This document shows positions 8,760 to 14,604 of a stretch of 14,604 bases of DNA, one piece after another. Where the stretch lies: NCBI GenBank assembly GCA_023807065.1, contig JAJJLU010000902.1:1-14604 (forward strand), given 5' to 3'. A model generated the notes under the pieces. The model searched no databases and was not told the DNA's origin. It saw only the letters and a list, made by a program, of their open reading frames with translations. Position 1 is the first letter of the stretch. Every line of letters starts with the position of its first letter. This DNA is from Isotricha intestinalis. Lineage: Eukaryota > Ciliophora > Litostomatea > Vestibuliferida > Isotrichidae. The translations under genes and the position numbers were made by a program.

Positions 8760-9366
8760 ATGAACAAAACTTACATATATAGTGACCAATTCAACTTAAT
8801 GATAATTGGTGATGACAAAGTAGGAAAAACAAGTATATTAAAAAATATAGTAACATTTCAAAAAAATGAAGACACAGAAACTAAATAAATAGAATAGAAA
8901 ACTATTATAAAGAATTTAAATATAATGGCAATACATATCTATTTCATTTATGGGATTCAGTATTAAAAAATAAATTTAATTCAATATCAAAAGAATTTTA
9001 TCAAAAAGCAGATTGTATAATATTAATATGTGAAATAAATGATCGAGAATCATTTTTAAATATTAATAAATGGATAAATAATATTAACAATAATATTGAT
9101 ATTGATAACATTGAAATGATTTTAATTGGAAATAAATGTGATTTAGAAGATGAAACACAAGTTGGATTAGATGAAATTGTAAAAAAAAATGAAGAATTAA
9201 AAATTGAATGTTTTGAAACTTCTCTTATAACTGGTGAAGGTATTGAAGAATCTTTTGAAACTTTATTTACTAAATTTTTAAAAAAATTTGATAAAGGTAA
9301 TTCTAGTAAAAGAAAAAAATTGAAGATGATAAATCTAATTCTAGAGATTGCTGCTTTGTATTTTAA
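8760..9366 (+). pseudogene. Rab-like small GTPase with broken reading frame
   Basis: Three successive frames together spell one Rab-sized GTPase (about 200 residues). Frame 1 from ATG 8760 has the P-loop GDDKVGKTS (8808-8834) and stops at TAA 8886. Frame 2 carries YKEFKYNGNTYLFHLWDS, a typical beta2-beta3, then IILICEINDRESF, GNKCDLED (G4, 9128-9151) and FETS (G5, about 9212-9223). Frame 3 gives SNSRDCCFVF-stop (to 9366), a CCxxx-type C-terminus suited to geranylgeranylation. Each switch equals one missing base. The first lies within 8882-8888. The second lies around an A7 run (9313-9319), or may be a small intron at 9297-9325. The G3 motif, normally DxxGQ, reads DSVLK, so the catalytic Gln and Gly are absent. 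Options are a recent pseudogene, homopolymer assembly error, or an unusual spliced or frameshifted gene. The gene is convergent with the next one, with a gap of about 136 bases. Confidence 0.75.
9297..9325 (+). other. Candidate tiny intron in the Rab-like gene
   Basis: GTAATT...TTGAAG, 29 nt, begins GT and ends AG. Its removal joins ...AAA G to AT GAT AAA and puts the Cys-Cys tail in frame without any base change. A nested 20-nt alternative (9306-9325) would do the same. Its size matches the 27-nt intron of the first gene, but the acceptor is GAAG rather than TAG. A one-base loss in the A7 run explains the shift equally well. Confidence 0.35.
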
Positions 9367-9502
9367 AATACTGTTTTTTTTTCATTTAATGTTTTTTTGA
9401 TTATTTAAAGTATTTTATATTTTATTTATTTAGTTAAATTGTTAATTTTTTGAAAATTATTTAAAATATTTTTGGATTGAATTTTAATTAATTTTTTAAT
9501 TA

Positions 9503-11029
9503 TTAGATTTCATTTTTATTTTGAATTTGATTTTGCATTTCCATTTGTTTTTGCATTTGATTATATTGTTCAATACTTTTTTCAGCCTGCAAATATAATA
9601 TATCTGCAAAGGGTGAATTAGTTAAATCAAAAACAGTATAAAGTCTTAATCTATTCCAATTAGCAATTTCATTACCATTTATTTTTTTATAAACATGATT
9701 ATCTTTAGATATAAAAGGTTTAAAAGGTTCTTTTAATTTTAACATTATTTTAAAAGCTTTAATTTCTTGTTCAAAATTTAAAGGCATATTATGACTTTCA
9801 AGAATTTCTTCACTAGAACTTTCATTAATTGGAACATAATTATCTAATTCTGTTTCTTTATATATATTAATATTAAAACAATTAACAATAATTTCCCAAA
9901 TAATATTGCAAAAACTTTTTTCAAAAGGATTAAATGATTCTTTATAGTTTTTCTTTAAATAAGTTAATCTAAAATTATCTTTTTCAAAAAATGTTAAACC
10001 AGATAATAAACATTTAAAAAAATCATATGAAAATTTAGTGACTTTAAAAATAAGATAAAAAGAAACAAAGGTCCAAGTATGTAAAGGAAGTTTATACCCA
10101 TGAAGATTGTTATTATATAAAATAATAAGATATATTGAAATAATAAATGAAATATATAAAAATATTAAAGTTCCAATTAAAGTAAAAGCATAAATTAGTT
10201 CATTAGATGCACTTACACAAATATTAAAGAAATGACTATGAAAATGAAATTTAACTACACATTTATTACAAAAATTACAATGCATACTTCTCATACATAT
10301 TATAACATTACATATTGGACATTTATTGGAAGCAATTTGAGAATTTCTATTTACTGCATATTGTTCTAATTCTTTATCTTCTTTTAAATAAATATTCTTT
10401 TCATTTAAATAGTAATGAATATTTAATAATAAAACAAGTATGATAAAACCATATAAATTATATTCTAATATTAATGTTAAATATTCATTTTTTTCAATTT
10501 TTGATAATAAAAAATTTGTATTTATAATATAAACCCACAATAATATTTGTTTAGCATGTAAAATTCTTTTTACAAAACTAGGAAATTCACTTTTAGAAAC
10601 TGATAAATCAAAAGTGTTAGTAAATCCATCAAGAGTGCCATTAATATAATTATCTAAAAGATAAAAAAAAGAAATAATTTTTATTTTTAATCTTTCTTTT
10701 ACAGAAAACTTTTGATGAGAATGATGATGTTGTCTATATCTATTATATCTTTCTTCCATTTCTTTACTTATATTATCATCATTATTAATATTATTATGTT
10801 TTTCGTTGTTAATATTTAAATTAGTTTGTTCTGTAGGAGGAATATTTATTGTTGTTGTTGGAGAATCATCTATTATTTCTAATTGTTCTGCTTTTGGCAT
10901 ATTTGAATGAATATTTTCATCTTCTAAATTTATATCTATATCATCATTTGCTTTTATTTCTTTATTTTCACCCATTTCTTTATCTATATTTACATCTATT
11001 CCTATTGTTTCTTCATTGTTTATTTTCAT
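9503..11029 (-). CDS. DHHC-family (zDHHC) membrane protein, catalytic motif lost
   Basis: The 508-residue protein has an acidic, Asn-rich N-terminus (1-105). Four membrane segments follow: about 161-178, 188-208, 278-304 and 315-338. The cysteine-rich domain lies at 237-271 between the second and third, the normal zDHHC layout. All eight zinc ligands keep canonical spacing: Cys237, Cys240, His250, Cys251, Cys254, Cys257, His264, Cys271. The DHHC tetrad, however, reads His262-Phe263-His264-Ser265, so the catalytic Asp, first His and acyl-accepting Cys are all replaced. After the fourth segment TFFE (346-349) stands for the TTxE motif, and NPFEKSFCN (367-375) resembles the PaCCT-type motif. A Gln/Met-rich tail ends the protein. 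Family members S-palmitoylate proteins at Golgi or plasma membranes; this one probably cannot and may act as a regulatory or scaffold paralogue (inference). Start is the only ATG after an upstream stop. Confidence 0.88.
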   Translation of the reverse strand: MKINNEETIGIDVNIDKEMGENKEIKANDDIDINLEDENIHSNMPKAEQLEIIDDSPTTTINIPPTEQTNLNINNEKHNNINNDDNISKEMEERYNRYRQHHHSHQKFSVKERLKIKIISFFYLLDNYINGTLDGFTNTFDLSVSKSEFPSFVKRILHAKQILLWVYIINTNFLLSKIEKNEYLTLILEYNLYGFIILVLLLNIHYYLNEKNIYLKEDKELEQYAVNRNSQIASNKCPICNVIICMRSMHCNFCNKCVVKFHFHSHFFNICVSASNELIYAFTLIGTLIFLYISFIISIYLIILYNNNLHGYKLPLHTWTFVSFYLIFKVTKFSYDFFKCLLSGLTFFEKDNFRLTYLKKNYKESFNPFEKSFCNIIWEIIVNCFNINIYKETELDNYVPINESSSEEILESHNMPLNFEQEIKAFKIMLKLKEPFKPFISKDNHVYKKINGNEIANWNRLRLYTVFDLTNSPFADILYLQAEKSIEQYNQMQKQMEMQNQIQNKNEI

Positions 11030-11040
11030 TTTTTTATTGT
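11024..11040 (-). promoter_or_regulatory. A-rich start-codon context of the DHHC-family gene
   Basis: ACAATAAAAAAATGAAA on the minus strand, identical over 17 bases to the start region of the phosphorylase gene (7471-7487). It supports the chosen ATG. Confidence 0.4.
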
Positions 11041-11167
11041 ATTTTAATGTTAAAAAGGATTTTAATGTTTATTTTATGAAAAATATATATTATTATTTTA
11101 TTTATTTCTTTTTTATTTATTATATATGAAAAAAATTAATAAACTTACATTATTTATTTCATTTTTT

Positions 11168-12079
11168 TTATTCAATTGTTTTCACTTTAAATGATTTATT
11201 GCGATTTGATTTTGGTTTTTTTTTATATAAAAAAGGATTAAATGTTAATCCTCTTTCAACATCAATTTCTTTTTGTAAAATATTATTTTTATCTTTTCTT
11301 TCTTTATAATCATTATATAATTTCTCAATTCTATCTTTTGATTTTATTTCCTTTAATTTTGGACTTAATGGATTTTTACTTTTAAAATTTGATTGTTGTT
11401 TAATTAATAACATATTATCTTTTTGTAATTTTATTTGCTTATATTGTCTTTTTTCTAAATCATCATATAACCTTTTATAAGGATTCCTTTCTGAATTTTT
11501 TAAAAATTTTTTTTCATTTGATGAATTTTTTGTAAATATCATAGGCTTAAATGGACATAATTCAAGATTTATTTTTTCTTTTTCTTTTAAATTTTTTATT
11601 TTATTTTGATTATATTTATTAATATATTTTTCCTGTCTATTAATTAAATCAATTGTACTTAAATTTAATCTATTTACAGATGAGTTATTTTGATGAGTTA
11701 TACTCATTATATCTGTTCTATTATTGTTTGTTTCTTCATTTTTAATAGGAAAGATCTTTTTATAATATTTTTCAAAACATATATTTAACAATTTTATTTC
11801 TTTATTTTTTATTAATTTATATAATCTATTTTTTATTAAATTATCTTTATTTTCTTTATATTTTAAAACCATTGTTTTTGCAATAGAAATATTATCTTCT
11901 TTTAAAAGACAATTAAGATAAGTTTCTAATATTTCCGTTAAATTAGAATAAATATCATTTTCTTCTTTATTTTGATTCATTACATCATTTAGAGATTTAT
12001 TGAATGATTCTTGTGTTATATCTGTAATTAATCCTATATAATTTAAAAAATTAAAGAATCCTTTGTATATTCCATTCAT
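11168..12079 (-). CDS. Protist repeat protein of the 'LYxD...FxP' type, function unknown
   Basis: The 303-residue protein is basic and Asn/Lys-rich. Residues 1-110 are mostly helical (NLTEILETYLNCLL, IKLLNICFEKYYKKIF); 111-160 look disordered. The C-terminal half holds two turns of a degenerate repeat: CPFKPMI (175-181), RLYDDLEKRQYK (203-214), then a second RIEKLYNDYKERKDK (250-264) and LTFNPFL (278-284). The pattern LYxDxxxR followed about 20-25 residues later by TFxPxI is common in uncharacterised ciliate and other protist proteins, sometimes linked to cilia or cytoskeleton; I know no assigned biochemical role. No signal peptide or membrane segment. An in-frame TAA lies directly upstream of the ATG, fixing the start; stop is TAA. 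It lies about 140 bases upstream of the DHHC-family gene on the same strand. Confidence 0.78.
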   Translation of the reverse strand: MNGIYKGFFNFLNYIGLITDITQESFNKSLNDVMNQNKEENDIYSNLTEILETYLNCLLKEDNISIAKTMVLKYKENKDNLIKNRLYKLIKNKEIKLLNICFEKYYKKIFPIKNEETNNNRTDIMSITHQNNSSVNRLNLSTIDLINRQEKYINKYNQNKIKNLKEKEKINLELCPFKPMIFTKNSSNEKKFLKNSERNPYKRLYDDLEKRQYKQIKLQKDNMLLIKQQSNFKSKNPLSPKLKEIKSKDRIEKLYNDYKERKDKNNILQKEIDVERGLTFNPFLYKKKPKSNRNKSFKVKTIE

Positions 12080-12562
12080 TTAAATTGAAATTATTAATTA
12101 TAATCATTTCAATATCTTTCATTTAATTAAAAATAAATCATTAATAAATTTTGAATAAAAATAAAAATAATAAAAATTAAAAAATATAATTATTTTTCAA
12201 TAATGTAAGTGAAATAAATAATATATATGTTAATGTCTTATCCAGAATTAGATAATTAAAAAGTAAATGAATTAAAATTAAGAGAAAAAGACTCATTTGA
12301 TTTATAGGAAGAATAGTAAATATTAAATATTTGATTTGGAAGTATAATAATTTTTAATAAATACAAACATTACCAAATAAAATTTGTTTGAATAATAAGA
12401 TATAATCAATTTTTAAATCAAACAAAAAATATTCTTTTATTTTAGAAGAAAAACAAATCAAAAACTTTAATTGAAGATAAAAATTCATAAAATTAACAAT
12501 AATAAACCAAATAAATTTTTATTTAATTTAAATTAATATAACTTTTATATGTTAATTTTATA
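12080..12562. other. Intergenic region, at most a weak relic
   Basis: Nearly 480 bases without an intact gene separate two minus-strand genes. The plus strand is A-rich here, unlike over the flanking genes. The only coding-like stretch is the short plus-strand fragment listed from 12227. I see no RNA gene and no repeat array. Confidence 0.45.
12227..12331 (+). pseudogene. Weak relic of a plus-strand coding segment
   Basis: From ATG 12227 the frame reads MLMSYPELDN, stop TAA (12257), KVNELKLREKDSFDL, stop TAG (12305), EE, then further stops ending at TGA (12329). The two blocks have higher G/C and a mixed, charged composition unlike the flanking noncoding DNA, which is the reason for listing them. 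The stretch is short, the family is unknown, and chance is a real alternative. Confidence 0.22.
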
Positions 12563-14377
12563 TTAATTAGTTAAAAAGAATTCTTCATCATTATTTTTTT
12601 CATTGCATTCACTATTAATATCATTTTTTTGTCTTGTTTTATTATCCTCTTTATGAAAATAATTTTTATATTCAGTTTTATTTCCCGATTCTTCAGGAGA
12701 TAAATTTTTAGTAATTTCATTAAATTCATCATTTGAAAAAACTTTTCTATAAATATCAATTTTACTATTATAATGTCCTTTAGATAAAATAAGATTAACT
12801 TTATTTCTTAAATAATTTTTTCTTGAAATTAAATCATCTTTTAATTTTTTTTTTTGTAAATTAATTCTAATTTTCTCTTTTTGTAATTTTTCTAATCTTT
12901 TATCTCTTTTTTTCATTTCAAATAATTTTTGTTTTTTTCTAAATAACATTTGATATTTATTCATTTCTAAAGAATCACTTATATCTTCATTTTTCATATC
13001 TTTTTCTAATATTTTGTAACTTAATTGTTTATTATTTTCAGCTTTTTGTTTTTGTATTCTTTTATCTGTTTCTTCAAATTTTAATAATAATAATTTTTTC
13101 CTTTCTTTTATCAATAAGAAATTATTATATCTTGTCTGATAATTTTTTTTTTCTTTTTCTTCAATTTCTTTTTTTTTTTGTTCTATTTCTTTTTTTTTTT
13201 CTTTTTCTTTTATTTCTTGTAATTTTTTTAATTCATCTTGTTTTTTATTATAATCATCTACTTTTTTTTTCATTAATCTTTCATTTTCTTTTAAAACTTT
13301 TTTAATATCTTCTTCTTTTTTTTTTATTTCTTCATCATGTTTTTTTTTTTCTTTTAAATATTTTTTTTCATTTATTAATTTTAATTCTTCTTCTTTTTTA
13401 ACTTTATCTTCATAAGCTTTTTGCTTTTTTTTTATTTCATTTTCACTTTTTTCAATTGCTTTTTGAACTTTTTTTTCATTTTCAATTTTTTTTTTCTCAA
13501 TTTCTTTTAATTCTTCTTTTCTTTTTTTTTCTAAATTTTTTATTCTATTTTCTTCTTTTTCTTCTAATTCTTTTTGTCTATCTAATTTTTTTTTTAAATC
13601 TTCTTTTAAATTATTTTCTATTTTTTTTCTCATTTCTTCATGTTTTAAATCATTTTCTTCTTTTTTTCTTTTTTTCTCAGATTCTAATTTTCTTTGTTTT
13701 TCTTTTTCTTCTTTTTCTAATTTTTTTTCTTTTTCTTCTAATTCTTTTATTTTTTGTTTTTTTTTTTTTTCTTCTTCTTTTAATTTTTCTATTTTTTCTT
13801 CTTGTCTTTTTTTTTCTAATTCTTCTTTTTCTTTTTTAATTCTTTCTCTTTCTAATCTTATTTTTTCTTCTTTTTCTTCTTGTAATTTCATTTTTTCATC
13901 ATTTTTTTTTTTAATTTCTTCATTTTTATAATAATAATCAATCATATTTTTTATTTCACCTAATTGTTGTTTTTTCATTGCCTCTAATTTTTCCATTTCT
14001 TTTTGAATTGCAGAACTTTTATATTTTTTTTTACTATTTTCTTCATTATTATTATTATTATCATTATTATTATTATTATTCTTTTTTTCATCTTCTAATA
14101 TTTCTTTTCTTAATTTTTTGGCTTTTTCTATTTTTTCTTCTCTTCTTTTATTATAATGCTCAAATCTTAAATCTTTTATTTCTTGAGAACAGTTTTTTAA
14201 TTCTGGATGCATTTCTATATATTTTTCTTTTGATATTTTTTTTAACTTTTCTTCTAATATTCCTAATTGAGATAATGCAAATTGAGAATGAGGTGTTTGA
14301 ACTCTTTCCCTTTTTGAATAATCCACTGTTTCTAAATTTTTTAGCTCTTCTTTTGATTCATTTTCTTCATCAGACAT
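12563..14377 (-). CDS. Long Lys/Glu-rich helical (single alpha-helix/coiled-coil) protein
   Basis: The 604-residue protein has three parts. The N-terminus (1-98) is more complex, with TPHSQFALSQLGILEEKLKK (28-47) and EMHPELKNCSQEIKDLRFEH (55-74). An Asn tract (100-105 and 107-111, split by one Asp) follows. From about 112 to 520 it is an almost continuous Lys/Glu/Arg helix with few hydrophobic residues, more like a stable single alpha helix or extended coiled coil than a leucine zipper. The C-terminal 85 residues (ILSKGHYNSKIDIYRKVFSN, NLSPEES) are again of mixed composition and may fold or bind. No membrane segment or signal peptide. Such proteins serve as rigid spacers or cytoskeletal fibres in protists; the name cannot be assigned, and similarity searches will hit trichohyalin and myosin tails by composition. 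An in-frame TAA at 14384-14386 fixes the ATG; stop is TAA. Confidence 0.85.
   Translation of the reverse strand: MSDEENESKEELKNLETVDYSKRERVQTPHSQFALSQLGILEEKLKKISKEKYIEMHPELKNCSQEIKDLRFEHYNKRREEKIEKAKKLRKEILEDEKKNNNNNNDNNNNNEENSKKKYKSSAIQKEMEKLEAMKKQQLGEIKNMIDYYYKNEEIKKKNDEKMKLQEEKEEKIRLERERIKKEKEELEKKRQEEKIEKLKEEEKKKKQKIKELEEKEKKLEKEEKEKQRKLESEKKRKKEENDLKHEEMRKKIENNLKEDLKKKLDRQKELEEKEENRIKNLEKKRKEELKEIEKKKIENEKKVQKAIEKSENEIKKKQKAYEDKVKKEEELKLINEKKYLKEKKKHDEEIKKKEEDIKKVLKENERLMKKKVDDYNKKQDELKKLQEIKEKEKKKEIEQKKKEIEEKEKKNYQTRYNNFLLIKERKKLLLLKFEETDKRIQKQKAENNKQLSYKILEKDMKNEDISDSLEMNKYQMLFRKKQKLFEMKKRDKRLEKLQKEKIRINLQKKKLKDDLISRKNYLRNKVNLILSKGHYNSKIDIYRKVFSNDEFNEITKNLSPEESGNKTEYKNYFHKEDNKTRQKNDINSECNEKNNDEEFFLTN
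14045..14080 (-). repeat. AAT trinucleotide tract (poly-Asn) in coding sequence
   Basis: Twelve codons, eleven AAT and one GAT, code for the Asn tract of the Lys/Glu-rich protein. The tract is a plausible site of length variation between alleles or strains. Confidence 0.85.
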
Positions 14378-14604
14378 TTTTTTTTAATTTTTTTTTCTAA
14401 TTTTTTCAACAAGGAAGTTATTAAAAATTATTATTTATTTATTAGAAGTTAAATATTTCTTATATTAAAAAATTGCATATATTAACGGAATTAATATCCA
14501 CATAATTAAATTAAAAAAAAAAATATTTTATTGTATAATTTTTTTGAATGATAATTTAATTAAATCATCTTTTATTTCTTCTTTTTAATTCTATTTATTA
14601 CTTT
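14378..14604. other. Right edge, promoter side of the last gene; no telomere
   Basis: About 227 AT-rich bases follow the last start codon. There is no CCCCAAT or ATTGGGG repeat, so this is not the other chromosome end. On the minus strand the outermost bases read KVINRIKKKK then TAA (about 14572-14604), which could be the tail of a further minus-strand gene lying beyond the window. The stretch is far too short to be sure. Confidence 0.35.

Noticed and set aside
8833..8897. A GT-AG intron of 65 nt that would also fix the first Rab frame break
   Set aside because: It would delete the Ser of the P-loop GKTS and all of switch I, and is much longer than the 27-nt intron seen in this window. Shorter GT-AG options across 8882-8888 have the wrong length for the frame.
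10849..11079. Plus-strand open frame of 76 codons
   Set aside because: It is antisense to the 5' part of the DHHC-family gene; its Leu/Phe/His composition follows from the Asn/Asp/Glu-rich codons opposite.
3403..12331. UAA/UAG reassigned to Gln (relic frames read well if the stops are taken as Gln)
   Set aside because: The intact genes, including an 847-residue conserved enzyme, encode Gln only with CAA/CAG and end at TAA or TGA at the expected C-termini. In DNA this AT-rich, TAA appears about every 13 codons by chance, so long runs with 'Gln' at TAA are expected in noncoding sequence.
12316..12342. A 27-nt GT-AG segment in the plus-strand relic
   Set aside because: Removing it leaves the earlier in-frame stops at 12257 and 12305 and leads to another stop soon after (TGA near 12389), so it does not restore a gene.
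13456..14400. Long Phe/Leu-rich plus-strand open frames (13456-13839 and 13978-14400)
   Set aside because: They are the complement of the Lys/Glu-rich coding sequence (GAA/AAA becomes TTC/TTT), low in complexity and with no recognisable features.
1..14604. CRISPR arrays, transposons, tRNA or rRNA genes
   Set aside because: No spaced direct repeats other than the telomere, no transposase or reverse transcriptase motifs, no terminal inverted repeats and no tRNA-like cloverleaf with conserved T-loop were seen on either strand.

Overview
The window is the left end of a linear eukaryotic chromosome. It opens with seven perfect CCCCAAT units, and the first gene ends only about 210 bases inside them. 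Very high AT content, tiny intergenic gaps, gene-sized AT-rich ORFs, A-rich start contexts and a GT-AG intron of only 27 nt all point to a ciliate macronuclear chromosome. The intact genes use CAA/CAG for Gln and end at TAA or TGA, so UAA and UAG do not look reassigned. Among ciliates this fits a lineage with the standard code, such as litostomes (the group containing rumen ciliates). That placement is inference. The right edge has no telomere, so the contig continues or was cut there.

Layout: telomere (1-54); a Mei2-like RNA-binding protein with one 27-nt intron (266-1807, -); a small coiled-coil protein carrying a duplicated 24-residue motif (1940-2410, -); an LC8-type dynein light chain (2547-2867, -); a heavily decayed coiled-coil gene (about 3403-4553, -); a full-length glycogen/starch phosphorylase (4933-7476, -); a possible membrane-protein relic (7975-8409, +); a Rab-like GTPase whose frame is broken (8760-9366, +); a DHHC-family protein that keeps every zinc ligand but has lost the catalytic Asp-His-Cys (9503-11029, -); a repeat protein of the protist 'LYxD...FxP' type (11168-12079, -); a weak relic (12227-12331, +); and a long Lys/Glu-rich helical protein (12563-14377, -).

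All seven intact genes lie on the minus strand and are transcribed toward the telomere. Every plus-strand coding candidate is damaged. The genes do not form one pathway: they cover storage-polysaccharide breakdown, RNA binding, dynein/cytoskeleton and membrane traffic. The best points for follow-up are the inactivated DHHC protein, the broken Rab gene (single-base lesion, tiny intron, or assembly error), the 27-nt intron that moves the true start of the first gene, and the decayed coiled-coil gene.
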